Source: Cryptomeria japonica (Eukaryota; Streptophyta; Pinopsida; Cupressales; Cupressaceae). From it: 64,000 nt of DNA. The stretch lies in the NCBI RefSeq assembly GCF_030272615.1, contig NC_081405.1, forward strand, positions 654,432,920 to 654,496,919. The letters run 5' to 3'. The translations under genes and the position numbers were made by a program. The notes beneath the pieces were generated by a model, which saw nothing but the letters and a program-made list of their open reading frames with translations, made no database searches and was not told the origin of the DNA. Positions 33,597-45,729 of the stretch are shown in pieces. Positions within the stretch are counted from its first letter, which is position 1, and the number at the start of each line of letters is the position of its first letter.

Positions 33597-34850
33597 GCCC
33601 TGACAACTAAAATTGAAGAAAATGATGAATGGATCATAGATTCTGGATGTTCACATCATATGACTGGTGATAAAAGTAAATTATTATCTTTTCAGGAATA
33701 TAGTGGAGGTATAGTAAGATTTGGGGATGATAAAGATTGTTTGATCAAAGGAAAAGAAACTATATCTTTGGATAGTAAGCACAATATTGACAATGTTTAT
33801 TATGTTGAAGGTTTGAAGCATAATCTTTTAAGTGTTGGTCAATTAGTTGAAAAGGATTTTCAATTATAGTTCAAGAATGGTAAATGCAAAATCATGAACA
33901 AAACTGGATTGGAGATTGCAACTGGTAATCAAACTAAAGGTAATATCTTTCATTTGAACAACAATGATAAGCCATGCTTGATTGCACATATTGATGAAAG
34001 TTGGTTATGGCATAAGAGACTTTGTCATGTAAATTTTGATTGCATTGTAAAGATCAGTTCAACTAAGGCATTAAGGGATTTACCTAAGATTGTGAAACCT
34101 CATAATTCAGTATGTAAGGAATGTCAAATGGGAAAGCAAGTTAGAACAACTTTTAAGAGTATTTCTGAGAAATCCAATAATGTTCTTGATTTAATCCATA
34201 CTGACTTGTATGGTCCGATAAGAACAAGAAGTCTATAGGGATACTTTATGCTAATCATTGATGATTATTCTAGAATGTGTTGGGTTACTTTTCTCAGGGA
34301 GAAATCATAAGCTTTTGGAAAATTCAAACTATTCAAGGCAATGGTAGAGAATGAAACTGGTAAGAAAATCAAATGTTTGAGATCTGATCAAGGAGGAGAA
34401 TTTACATCTAAAGAGTTTAATACATTTTGTGAAGTGAATGGAATTAGAAGACAACTATCAGCACCCCAAACACCTCAGCAAAATGGAATTGTGGAAAGGA
34501 AGAACATAACTATTCTAGAAGCAGCTAGAAGCATGATACTAGAAGCAAATCTACCTCATCTGTATTGGAGAGAAGCACTGAATACATTGGTTTACACTTT
34601 TAACATAGTTCACATCAAAGGTGAAATTGGTAAGACCCCTTATGAACTATGGTTCGGTAATACTCCACTCTTAAATACTTCAGAATTTTTGGAAGCAAAT
34701 GTTATATTAGGAGAGATGAGTATATTGGTAAATTTGATCTTAGAAGTGATGAAGGAATATTTCTTGGTCATTCATCTAAGAGAAAGGCATATAGACGTTT
34801 TAATAAAAGATTGCAGAAAATCATTGAGAGTGCTAATGTGAAGATAAATG
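33597..34850 (+). pseudogene. Element C protease and integrase
   Basis: Protease: WIIDSGCSHHMTGD (about 33632-33670) with the catalytic DSG. Then YYVEGLKHNLLSVGQL, the integrase zinc region (HKRLCHVNFD, CKECQMGKQV) and the integrase core with HTDLYGP, SDQGGEF and the block PQQNGIVERKN carrying the catalytic Glu, that is, all three acidic positions. Stops (TAG near 33867, TAG near 34236, TAA near 34309) and loss of the reading after about 34680 break it. Protease cuts the polyprotein; integrase inserts the cDNA. Confidence 0.92.
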
Positions 34851-35463
34851 AACAATTTAGAGGAAATTCAAGGTCTATAGATTTTGAACCGACAGTTGAG
34901 ATGATCATAAATGAACCTATATAGAGTGCACCGGTATAGAGTGTAGATCCAGTCACACCGGCATCATCAGAGAATTCCATAGTGACTAAAGAACAACAAC
35001 ATGTGAATAAACCCATGTATGCAAGGCTGAATCACTCTGAAAGTCAGATAATTGGGAATAAGTATCATGGTGTTATGACAAGAGAAAGACTGGCAAATGA
35101 AGAGGTATGTTTAATTTCTCAAATTGAACTAGCATCTGTTATTGAGGCATGTGAAGATAAATTTTGGATAAAAGCTATCGAAGATGAATTAGAACAAATT
35201 GAAAAGAATAATACATGGACATTAGTTCCCCAGCCTAAAGACAAAAATGTAATTGGAACTAAATGGGTATTCAGAAATAAAATTAATGAAGATGGTAAGG
35301 TAATCAGAAACAAAGCAATATTAGTGTGTTAAGCATATTCACAGAAAGAGGGAATTGATTATAATGAAACCTTTGCACCGGTAGCTATAATTGAGGTAGT
35401 CAGATTATTTCTTGCATTTGCATCTCACAAGAACTATAAAGCGTATCAGATGGACGTAAAATG
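34851..35463 (+). pseudogene. Element C reverse transcriptase, 5' half
   Basis: From 34982 a new frame carries the linker and RT start ([38 protein letters not shown]), a TAA at about 35330, then ETFAPVA and YQMDVK. Element D is inserted directly after MDVK, and the continuation YAFLNGDLEEEI is found at 42712. The sequence before 34982 is frameshifted and poor in motifs. Confidence 0.9.
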
Positions 35464-36878
35464 TGTTGGCATATGATGAACCGATATGATGATAATGTCT
35501 ATTGTCATTGATGTCAATAAGTGCAGGTGAACTAGTATGAAGATTGGAAGAAGTTGTTATTGATGTTCAAGTAGGACAACTGGTATGCAAGGATGAAGTG
35601 GACCAGTGACAGGGTTTCACTAAGTGTGATTACCGGTTGGTAGTCTCAACTCTAGGGTTTCTGGTTTGGCAATCTAGCTTGTGTGATGCAACCGGTGATG
35701 TTCTGTGATGAGTTAGCTAAGAAATAAAGATGAGATCAAGATGCCATGTCATTTTTGTGCACGTGAAGGATTTCCTTGAGGATCTTGCATGTGAATATTG
35801 ATTGCAATAAATGTCTACCCCAAGAATGTACATTCTTCTTAGCGATATGTGAAGAAAGCATGATGAGTTACTGATTTCCATATGCAGTGAAGAATGGACG
35901 ATGTAGAATGACTTGTGATCTATTTGAGATTGTTTTATTCTATGCAAAGTGTTTGAACAGTCAGGATTGGACCACTTGTAATTGTAAACCTAAAATGTTT
36001 AGGGTTTAGGGTTTATGCTACTGACCTAATTGTTGTTTATAAGGTTGATGATGTTTGTTATTGTTTGTGTTGGCAAATATTGTTTTTGTATCCAAGTGAT
36101 GAGATGCATGCCAGAATAGTGAGTGGAAAACTGCAGAGTGTGATTGCAGAGTAGAGGAGTTGAAAAGGATTTGCCTTAGCATGTAATGTTGTTATTAGAT
36201 TAGAGCTTTACCTGTTGTCTTCTAACCATTTCAATAGTAGGAAAATCCCTTTATTGGGTAGCTTTAATAGGCTTATTGCAAATCCTCTACCCAGGTCACT
36301 CAAGATCATTGAGTTCTTCAAAAACTCTAGCGAGGTAACCTTTAACAGGGTATATAGCCATCCCTTAACCAGGTGATCTTTAACAGGATTGGTTCCTAAC
36401 AAAACCTTATTGTAAAGTCTTTAACCAGACTAGGCTCCTAACAGAGCGAGCTTCAAAAGAGTTCAAAAACTAGCTTGTGGGTATTCATCCCCCCATGGTT
36501 TTTCTCATTTGGGTTTCCACGTGAAAAATCTGTGTGTCATGAGTTGTGCATTTTTTATGTGATGATTGACCAGTCTTTGTTTAGGTGAATATGCATGCAA
36601 AGCTAATGGTTATGGTATTACTGATACAACACATGCATGAGTATATTGGTGAAGTAGTTATCAAGTGTTGGATGTTATTTGAAGTATTCAGTTTTATTGG
36701 TTTAGCTGTCTGAAGTCTTACTGTGTTTAACTGGTATTGCCATGGTTAAGTTCAGTGATGAAGACAACCGGTTAGTATTGTTTTAACTTGATAAGTTGTT
36801 GAGAAGTTTTTGTATGTACTGATTCACTCCCCCCTCTTAGTACCAATTAGGGTATTTGTTGTTCATCATTATTCATCA
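35464..36878 (+). repeat. 5' LTR of element D (1,415 bp)
   Basis: It begins TGTTGGCATATGATG and ends TATTCATCA. The C-rich tract ATTCACTCCCCCCTCTTAGT lies about 40 bp before the end. No other feature within it is supported. Confidence 0.92.
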
Positions 36879-36880
36879 AT

Positions 36881-36892
36881 TGGTATTAGAGC
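36881..36892 (+). promoter_or_regulatory. Primer-binding site of element D
   Basis: TGGTATTAGAGC: one C-to-T change from the TGGTATCAGAGC of the other elements. It lies 2 bp after the LTR. Confidence 0.88.
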
Positions 36893-36952
36893 AACTCCAG
36901 GTCCTCGGTGATATAAGCTTAACTTCTTGAGGTAAAAGATCCTGCTTTAATG

Positions 36953-37935
36953 ATGAAGAGGTAAGGTCCTAAGTTCAATAGAGATAACTTCAAAATATGG
37001 AAGGACATAATGAAGATTTATTTCAAGAGTTTGGGTGCTCAACACTAGAGCTATGTTGAGAATGTCTATGTTATCCCCACTGGCACTCTAACCGATGATC
37101 AAAAAAGAGAGATTCAAGAAAATGGGCAAGTCATGGAAGCCCTTATTAGAAGTCTGCCATTAAGGATGTATGGGACACTCTAGAAACCATTTATGGTGGT
37201 GATGAGCATGTCAAGCAAGATAAGGAAGAGAGCTTTAGAGGAAAATTTGAAGACATGAGGATGGTTGAAGGAGAGACCATTCAACAATATGGCATAAGGA
37301 TCAAGACTGTGGTTGGAGATATCAAGAGCACTGGTGGAACAATTAATGATGCCACCATTGTTAGTAAAGTTTTGAGATCATTGTTACCGGTCTATGCATT
37401 CAAAGTTTTTGCTATTCAAGAGCTAAGGTCTATCGACAAAACCAAGGTATCCTTAGACTCTATCATTGCAAAGTTGACTGCAAATGAGTTGAATAGCTAT
37501 GATGGCAGTGTTTAGAAGACTAGGTCAGCCTTTAGAGAATTTGTTGCACCAACCAGAAAAGGAAAAGAAGTAAGTACTAGTTATGAATCCAGGCAAAGAA
37601 GAGACATGGATGATGAGGAGATTCTGATGCTTTTTGAAGCTCTTCTTTCCAAGAGACTTCCAAAAGGCACTAGAAAATACAAAGGTAAGATTCCTTTAAA
37701 AAGTTTTTCCTGTGATAAGTAGGACATATAGCTGTTAACTATCCTAACAATGACAATAAGGATAAATCAGAGAGGTTTAGAAAGTATAAAGGAGGAGGTA
37801 GGAGAAATTGTCTTGTTGCAGTGGATGAAAGTGTTACTAATGAAGAATCTCAGGATGAAGAGAATGAGGACATAGTGTTTGTAGCTGTAAAGAAAGAAGT
37901 GTCTAGCAAGAAAGCCTTTGTCTCTCGCATTAACA
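36953..37935 (+). pseudogene. Element D gag
   Basis: The reading starts near 36953 with the copia gag N-terminus (KFNRDNFKIWKDIMKIYFKS) after an early TAA. It then loses and regains frame; 37255-37515 is the best-preserved part (GETIQQYGIRIKTVVGDI, SKVLRSLLPVYAFKV, AIQELRSIDKTKVSLDS). The knuckle region near 37700 is damaged. The alignment with the gag of element E is close over this part. Confidence 0.85.
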
Positions 37936-39238
37936 ACTCTAATGAGTGGATTATTGATAGTGGGTGTTCTCACCACATGACTGGTGACTGAAGAAAGTTT
38001 GTCTTTGGAAGAATATGATGGAGGTGTTGTCCAGTATGGAAACGATGCACCATGCTTGGTGAAAGGTAAAGGATCCATCTCACTGAATGGAAAGAGCAGT
38101 GTGGATGATGTCTACTGGGTAGAAGGTCTTAAGCATAACCTTTTGAGTGTTTCTCAGCTAAATAACAAAGGATTCATTCTGGAGTTCAAAGGTGGATTCT
38201 GTTGTATAATTGGAAAGAGTGGTGAACTTATTGCCACCGATAAGTAGACCAGAGGTAACTTGTTTCAGTTGAATGCCAAGATTAGTCAGTGTCTAATGGC
38301 AAAGTTTGATGAAAGTTGGATATGGCATAGGAGACTTTGTCATATAAACTTTGACAATATTGTAAAAGCTAGTAAGATCAAGGCAGTAAGAGTATTGTCT
38401 TTGCTAAACAAACTAAAGAATTCCTTGTGCAGAGAATGCCAACTCGGGAAGATGTCTTCCTCAACTTTCAAAGGTAAGTCTTTTTCAGCAGAGAACTTAC
38501 TTGATCTTGTGCACACCGATCTGTGTGGTCCAATGAAAACTAGAAGTATTCAGGGAGATAGGTATTTCATGATTCTTACTGATGACTACTCAAGAATGAT
38601 GTGGGTCACATTCTTGAAAGACAAGTCTGAGGCATTTGGAAAGTTCAAAGCCTTTAGAGAATTGGTAGAAGGAAAGTGGCCAAAGGATAAAATGCCTAAG
38701 AACTGATCAAAGAGGTGAATTCACTTCTGATGGATTCAACAAGTACTATGAAGAGAAGGGTATTAAGATGCCATTGTCTGCACCAAGGACACCACAATAG
38801 AATGGCATAGAAAAAAGGAATAACAAGACTGTAGTTGAAGCAACCGGAACAATGCTGATCCAAGGAAAGGTTGTTCACACTTTTTGGAGAGAAGCGGTGA
38901 GCACTGCAATCTATATTATGAACCAGGTACTCATCAAGAAAGGTAAAGATAAAACCCCTTATGAGTATTGGACCAAGAAGAATCCCATTGTAAGTTATTT
39001 TAAAGTATTTGGTAGTAAGTGTTATATCAAGAGAGGTGAGCATCTGAGAAAGCTTGATGCTAAATGTGATGAGGGAATATTTTTGGGATATTCCACTAAG
39101 AGAAAAGCTCTCAAGTGCTACAACAATAGGACTCGAAAAATTGTTGAGAGTATCAATGTCAGGGTTGATGAATCCCTTGAGGAGCTTGAGGAAACCTGCA
39201 ACAAGCAAGTGGAAGATGATCCAAGTGTAGCCTTCTAG
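37936..39238 (+). pseudogene. Element D protease and integrase
   Basis: The protease DSG motif (WIIDSGCSHHMTGD, about 37948-37990) is followed by a TGA and small frame damage, then YWVEGLKHNLLSVSQL. The integrase zinc region (HRRLCHINFD, CRECQLGK) and core (HTDLCGP) run in one frame to about 38690. A frameshift moves the rest (TDQRGEF, SAPRTPQ-x-NGI, KVFGSKCYIKRGEHLRKLD, DEGIFLGYS) to another frame. A TAG replaces Gln in PQ-x-NG, and the usual VER near the catalytic Glu reads EKR. Confidence 0.92.
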
Positions 39239-41011
39239 GAACTAGTTGAGACAGAAACAAGCAAAGACCTCAGTGTTTCTGTACCGACAGAAGCTGTAGT
39301 AGGTGAAGAAGAAGATGGAGAAGAAGAAGAAGAGGAAAAGCAACCCGAACTAGCTAGAGTCATTCCTATATATGTGAAACTACATCATGATCTGAATCAG
39401 ATCATAGGAGATAAAGATGCAGGGATACTCACAAGAAGAAAGGTGAAAGAAAACTCTTGCATGATTTCTGAATTTGAGCCTAAGATCCCTAGAGAGGCAC
39501 TTATAGATGAAGACTGGATTAAGGTAATGGAAGAGGAGCTAGACTAGATAGAAAAGAATGCAACATGGTCTTTGGTACCCAGACTGGAACACAAGAATGT
39601 CATAGGTACCAAATGGGTCTTCAGAAATAAGCTGAATGAAGAAGGCACAGTTGTAAGGAACAAGGAAAGACTTGTATGTAAGGGATATGCTCAGGAAGAG
39701 GGAGAAGACTATGGAGAAACCTTTGCCCCAATGGCTAGACTAGAAGGTGTTCGAATGCTACTTGCATTTGCAGCATTTAAGGGATTCAAGGTATACTAGA
39801 TGGATGTGAAGTCTATATTCTTGAATGGAATCCTAGAACAGGAAGTGTATATTGAGAAACTAGATGGGTTTGCCTTATCAGAAGATAGTAACATGGTGTG
39901 TAGATTACACAAGGCCCTGCATGGATTGAAACAAGCACCAAGGGCATGGTATGAATGGTTACACTCTCATCTTGTGAAGATAGGATTTCAGAGAACAAGT
40001 GAGGACAACAACATCTACTTGAAATCTGAAGGTGATTAGAACCTAATCTGTGAAGTGTTTGTAGATGACATAATCTTTGGAGGAGATGATGAAATGAGCC
40101 ATGTATTTGCAGATGAAATGAAGAAAGAGTTTGAGATGTCTCTGATTAGAGAGACAAAGTTCTTCATTGGTCTACAGATTTAGCAGATGAAAGAGGGTAT
40201 CTTTATTACCCAGTCCAAGTATGTCAAAGGGGTATTGAAGACCTTTGGCATGGAGGAGAGCAAACTGGTTGGTACATTGATGGTGACTGGATGCAAATTA
40301 ACTAAGGAAGATGATTCAACATTGGTGAATGAGAAGGAGTATCGGTCAATGATCGGTAAGTTGCACTATGTGGTACATAGCAGACTGGATATTGCTCATG
40401 CAGTGGGCATTGTGGCCCATTTTCAGAAAAGTCCAAGAGAATCCCACTTGGTACCAGTCAAGAGGATTCTTAGATACCTAAAAGGGACAATTGATTATGG
40501 ATTGTGGTATCCATATAATGGTGATTTTAATCTCAAAGTATTTACCGATGCAGATTGGGCAGGTAATGTGGATGACCAAAAGAGCACAACCAGTGGAGCG
40601 TTCTTTCTTGGTGGAAGACTAGTCTCATGGACGAGTAAGAAGAAGAGTTGTATTTCCCATTCTATAGCTGAAGCGGAGTATGTGGCAGCATTTATGAACT
40701 ACACTCAAGCAATATGGATGAAACATGTATTGGATGGTTTCAAAGTACCTATATCTAAACTGGTGAGTATATTTTGTGACAACACAAGTGCAATAAATAT
40801 TTCCAAGAATCCGGTATTGCATGCTAGAACTAAGCACATTGAGCTCAAGTATCACTTCTTGAGAGAGAAGGTTCAAAATAAAGAGGTTGTATTAGAACAT
40901 GTTTCCAGTAAGGAGCAGCTAGCAAACATATTCACTAAGCCCTTACCAAAAACTACATTTACCTATTTGAGAGGTGAATTAGGGGTTCTGCCACTCCATG
41001 AACTAAACTAA
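39239..41011 (+). pseudogene. Element D reverse transcriptase and RNase H
   Basis: [62 protein letters not shown] and the FVDDIIFGG catalytic box (about 40062). RNase H: 274-codon open segment 40187-41011 (FTDADWAGN, AEAEYVAAF, CDNTSAINIS, HIELKYHFLREK, NIFTKPLPKTTF). All parts after 38850 are in one frame, broken by TAG stops near 39237, 39545, 39797, 40037 and 40181. An acidic Glu-rich stretch near 39305-39345 lies in the integrase-RT linker. Confidence 0.93.
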
Positions 41012-41265
41012 AGTTTTGTGCTCCACATCAGTCAAGTACTACAATGTAAAATATTTCAGGATTGATGTGTTGAAGGATACTACTCCACAGGGGGAGCAAC
41101 ATAGGGGAGAATGGAAGCTTGTGCCTCCACTTTGGCATTGCTATCAAATGGGGAGAAGATATCTAAAGTGATGAAGATATATGATATGGGAGAATATATA
41201 TGTTGTAGTTGCACTGGTCTATGTTGTTTATAGTTGCAATGCTACACTAAGTATTGCAATCAATT

Positions 41266-41279
41266 CCAAAGGGGGAGAT
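41266..41279 (+). promoter_or_regulatory. Polypurine tract of element D
   Basis: CCAAAGGGGGAGAT, abutting the 3' LTR; identical to the tracts of A and E. Confidence 0.92.
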
Positions 41280-42711
41280 TGTTGGCATATGATGATTTGG
41301 TATGATGACAATGTATGTTGTCATTGATGTCAATAAGTGTAGGTGAACTGGTATGAAGATTGGAAGAAGTTGTCATTGATGTTCAAGTAGGAGAACTAGT
41401 ATGAAGGGATGAAGTGGACTGATATCAGGGTTTCACTAAGTGTGACTACTAGTTGGTAGTCTCAGCTCTAGGGTTTCTAGTTTGGCAATCTAGCTTGTGC
41501 GATGCAACTGGTGACATTCTATGATAAGTTAGCTAAGAGATAAGGATGAGATCAAGATGCCACATTAGTTTTGTGCACGTGAAGGATTTCCTTGAGGATC
41601 TTGCATGTGAAGATCGATTGCATTATATGTCTACCTCGGGAATGTACATTCTTCTTAGCAGTATGTGAAGAAAGTGTGATGGGTTATTGATTTCCATATG
41701 CGATGAAGAATGGACAATGCAGAATGACTTGTGATATGTTTGAGATTGGTTTATTCTATGCAAAGTGTTTGAATGGTCAGGATTGGACTGCTTGTAATTG
41801 TAAACCTAAAATGTTTAGGGTTTAGGGTTTATGCTACCGACCTAATTGTTGTCTATAAGGTCGATGATGTTTGTTATTGTTTGTGTTGGAAAATATTGTA
41901 TTTATATCCAAGTGATGAGATACTTGCCAGACCAGTGAGTGGAAAACTACATTGTGATTGCAGAGTAGAGGAATTGAAAAGGATCTGCCTTAGCATGTAG
42001 TGTTGTTATCAGATCAGAGCTTTACCTATTTTCTTCTAACCATTTTAACAATAGGAAAATCCTTTTATCGGGTAGCTTTAACAGGCTTATTGCAAATCCT
42101 ATAATCAGGTGACTCAAGATCATTGAGTTCTTCAAATCCTATAGCGAGGTAATGTTTAACAAGGTTTCAACCTTTAATAGGGTATATAGCCATCCCTTAA
42201 CCGGGTGATCTTTAACAGGATCAGTTCCTAATAGAACCTTATTTTCAAGTGTTTAACCAGACTAGGCTCCTAACAGAGCGAGCTTCAAAAGAGTTCAAAA
42301 ACAAGCTTGTGGGTATTCATCCCCACCGTGGTTTTTCCCATTTGGGTTTACACATGAAAAATATGTGTGTCATGAGTTGTGCATTTTTCATGTGATGATT
42401 GAGCAGTCTTTGTTTAGGTGAATGTGCATGCAAAGCTAATGGTTATGGTATTACTGATACAACACATTCATGAGTATATTGGTGAAGTAGTTATCAAGTG
42501 TTGGATGTTATTTGAAGTATTCAGTTTTACTAGTTTAGCTATCCAAAGTATTACTATGTTTAACTAGTATTGCCATGGTTAATATCAGAGATGAAGACAA
42601 TCGGTTAGCATTTTTTTAACTTGATAAGTTGTTGAGAAGTTTTTTTATGTACATATTCACCCCCCCCTCTTAGTACCGATTAGGGTATTTTTTGTTCATC
42701 ATTATTCATCA
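41280..42711 (+). repeat. 3' LTR of element D (1,432 bp)
   Basis: It begins TGTTGGCATATGATGA and ends TATTCATCA. It is 17 bp longer than the 5' copy and collinear with it. The C-rich tract is at about 42656-42674. Confidence 0.93.
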
Positions 42712-43898
42712 AAATATGCATTTCTGAATGGTGATCTTGAAGAGGAAATTTGCATTGAACAACCTGATGGATTTTCATTGACAAATAATGAAGATATGGT
42801 TTGTACATTAAGGAAAGCTTTGTATGGATTGAAGCAAGCTCCTAGAGTTTGGTATGCTAGATTGGACAAATATGTTTTGAAGCTTGGTTACACTAAAGGT
42901 AATGCTGACAACAACTTATATTTCAAAGTGACTAATGATGACATCTTGGTTATTGAAGTTTTTGTTGATGATATCATTTTTGGAGGAGAAGATGGATTTT
43001 TTAAGGACTTTGCTAATAAGATGCAGGAAGAATTTGAAATGTCTATGATTGGGGAGATAAAATTCTTTTTAGGATTGTAGATTTCACAAACTAATAAAGG
43101 TATATTCATATGTCAAACAAAATACTTGAAGGAACTACTGAAGAAATTTGGTATGGAAAAATCCAAACCGGTAAGTACTCCTATGACTACAACTGACAGT
43201 TGACATTGAAGGATGATTCAGCTCCTATTAATCCGACAAGATACAAATCTATGAATGGAGGTTTACTGTATTTGACACAAACAAGACCTAATATAATGAA
43301 TGTAGTATGTATTGTTTCAAGATTTTAGAGTAATACTAAAGAAAATCATAAATCAACAGTAAAAACGATTTTCCAGTACCTACAAGGCACAACAAATCTT
43401 TGTTTATGGTATCCTAAAAATGAAAATTTTGATTTATTTGCATACACCGATGCAAATTGGGTAGGAGATGTAGATGACAGAAAGAGCACCACTGGCAGAG
43501 CATTCTTTCTTGGTAGAAGATTGATTTCTTGGTTGAGAAAGAAATAGAGTTGTACATCATTATCAACAGCAAAATCAGAATATGTTGCGGCAACAACTAA
43601 TTGTACTCAGGTATTATGGATTAAGCAAATGTTGAAAGACATCAAGATAAAATGCAAAGAACCTATAATCATTTATTGTGATAATTTAGCAGCAATTGAT
43701 ATATCAAAGAATCTAGTATTCCACTCTAAGACTAAACATGTTTCTATCAAATATAATTTTTTGAAAGAGAATGTTGAAGCAAAAGAAGTAAGATTGGTCT
43801 ATGTGAATACTAAAGAGCATATTGCAAATATCTTTACTAAGCCTTTGTCTAAAGAAACTTTTGAATATCTCAGAGAGCAGCTTCGGGTAGTACCTTGA
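42712..43898 (+). pseudogene. Element C reverse transcriptase 3' half and RNase H
   Basis: It continues the RT of C beyond element D: YAFLNGDLEEEI, LYGLKQAPRVWYARL, the FVDDIIFGG box (about 42960) and IGEIKFFLGL before a TAG at about 43078. RNase H follows (YTDANWVGD, KSTTGRAFFLG, CDNLAAIDIS, TKHVSIKYNFLKEN, IANIFTKPLSKETFEYL) with TAG and frame damage in between. Deleting D with one TSD copy joins 35463-side codons to 42717-side codons in frame. Confidence 0.92.
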
Positions 43899-44257
43899 CT
43901 AGTAGAGACTTAGATGGTTGAAGATTGGCATAAAACCGATAGAAAATAATAGAGAAACCTTTTTTTCGGCTTTGATGGAGGAGAGCTACTTCTCAGGGGG
44001 AGTAGTTGGTTATATTAATTGGTCATATTAGTTGGTTATGTGTTCTGATAATTGTATTGCTTTGGAATTGATGTCAAAGGGGGAGATATATCTATGGAAA
44101 AACTTCATATGTAGGAAACATTATCCTAGGGGGAGAGATTATTCATTGAGGGAAAGATATATTTCTGGTATTGATCTATTTTGGAGGTTGTTGGTTTTTG
44201 GTTTTTGGCATTCTGTTTTGGCACTTAGATGTTCTTCCATCTTGTGTTGCCATCAAT

Positions 44258-44271
44258 GCTAAAGAGGATAT
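44258..44271 (+). promoter_or_regulatory. Decayed polypurine tract of element C
   Basis: GCTAAAGAGGATAT stands where the other elements have CCAAAGGGGGAGAT. It lies directly against the 3' LTR. Confidence 0.75.
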
Positions 44272-45332
44272 TGTTGGTATTATGGATGTGTTGCATTAGT
44301 TTTTTCATTGATGTCAACACTTATCCTGCTGGAGATCTTTGGTTATGTTGAACCGACACATTGTGTTCATCAACAAGTTCAGTGACTTATGCATAGTCAC
44401 CGATATATTGTTCACCGACACTGAGGATGACTTGTTATCATCTGGAAATCACGTGGTTATGTCGAAGACATGGTGTGGATACTTGGTTTTGGTATTTTGG
44501 TTTATGGTCTAATTGGATTGACATATTTTTATTACTGACAAATTGGTCTAGGTTATGGACCGGTATGCATTATCTATTCCAGATCAGCATGATAGGTTAT
44601 GGAGATGATTTATTGATTGGATATTGTTGTAAATGTATTGAGCCAACATTATGCATCACATCTTAGATTGTTTGTAATTGTTTTTATTGTAATATTCTTA
44701 GTGAGCCGACCTACACATTTGGTCTTAGGTTTTTGTATATATGTAAGATCTCATTTGTGAGATGATAGGAGATGGTATATGGTATGTAAGGTTATGGTAT
44801 TGTACCATGGTATGTGTGAATATTGAAGATCATATGAGCAGACCATAAAGAAGGTTCAAGTAAGGTTTGAAGGTGATTATCAGAGCTTAACCGGTACTGA
44901 ATCTAGCATTGGAGATGCTATTTTGAGCAGAACATTATTCTAGGATTTAACTATCCTACTATAGTCATTGCGACTCCCATTTGAGAAGTGTGCTCTAGGT
45001 GGTTGGCCTTTATACATGTGCAAAACCCATTTGTATACACATACTATCTGCAGTAGTATCATCTGATTGTGGGCAAGGTTTCTCATCGTGGTTTTTTCCC
45101 TTACAGGATTTCCACATACAAATCTTTGTGTTATGTGTTGTGGATGTTATTTCTCTTTCTATTTCATGCATTAAATTTCACTGGTATTGATATTAACTAT
45201 TAATTTGTCAACCGACATTAAGTTTAGTTTACCGATATTAAGTATCAAGTTTGATTAAGTTGTATTTGGGTTGAAATTCATAGTCAACTGATTCACCCCC
45301 ACCCCCTCTCAGTTTCCTTGCAGGTCCTAGTG
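44272..45332 (+). repeat. 3' LTR of element C (1,061 bp)
   Basis: Starts TGTTGGTATTATGG and ends CCTAGTG (decayed CCTAACA), then the TSD copy GTGAA. TATA box TATATATG at 44736-44743. The C-rich tract is at 45288-45312 and carries an A insertion. Confidence 0.92.
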
Positions 45333-45722
45333 GTGAATTCACCGCCTTGATCTATTCTTAGACATTTTATCTTTTTGCCACTCTCTTTCTTAGCTAAGGC
45401 TCTAAATGCCTTGAATTTACCCAAATCTTCATTCTTATCCTTCAAGAATGTGACCCACATCAGTGAAGATCATGAAGTATCTATCACCTTGAATCCTTCT
45501 TGTTCTTATTTGTCCACATATATCTATATGAACCAAATCTAACAAGTGCTCTGCTGAGAAAGACTTGCTCTTAAAAGTTGAAGAAGTCATCTTTCCTAGT
45601 TGATATTCTTTACAAAGAGCATTAACCAGTTTGACTAGCTGAGGCAGACCTCTTATTGTCTTAGACTTGCTTACTTTAACAATATTGTCAAAATTTATAT
45701 GACAAAATCTTCTATGCCAAAG
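45333..45722 (-). pseudogene. Element E integrase, 5' part
   Basis: In complement this holds the integrase zinc region (LWHRRFCHINFDNIVK) and a decayed core, reaching CLRIDQGGEFTS at the C insertion. It joins directly to gag sequence: the protease block (WIIDSGCSHH and about 120 codons around it) present in D and C is missing, consistent with an internal deletion of roughly 365 nt relative to D. Confidence 0.85.
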
Positions 45723-45729
45723 ACAACTA

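Larger units (their letters stand above)
35464..42711 (+). mobile_element. Element D: copia retrotransposon inserted in the RT of C
   Basis: 7,248 bp, plus strand. TSD AAATG (35459-35463) versus AAATA (42712-42716); the right copy matches the uninterrupted RT codons, so the left one has an A-to-G change. LTRs of 1,415 and 1,432 bp begin TGTTGGCATATGATG and end ATTCATCA. The interior has a decayed gag, then protease, integrase, RT and RNase H in copia order with one main frameshift and many TAG stops. gag and RNase H are very similar to those of element E. Confidence 0.94.
31392..45332 (+). mobile_element. Element C: copia retrotransposon in E, hosting D
   Basis: Plus-strand copia element with TSD GTGAA (31387-31391 and 45333-45337) inside the integrase of element E. 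Removing it with one TSD copy restores the E integrase motif (RIDQGGEFTS) across the joint. Its own length is about 6.69 kb without D. LTRs are 1,066 and 1,061 bp, beginning TGTTGGTATT; the 3' ends have decayed from CCTAACA to CCTAATA and CCTAGTG. The interior encodes gag, protease, integrase, RT and RNase H in copia order with stops and frameshifts. It belongs to the same family as the solo LTR at 1357-2421. Confidence 0.94.
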
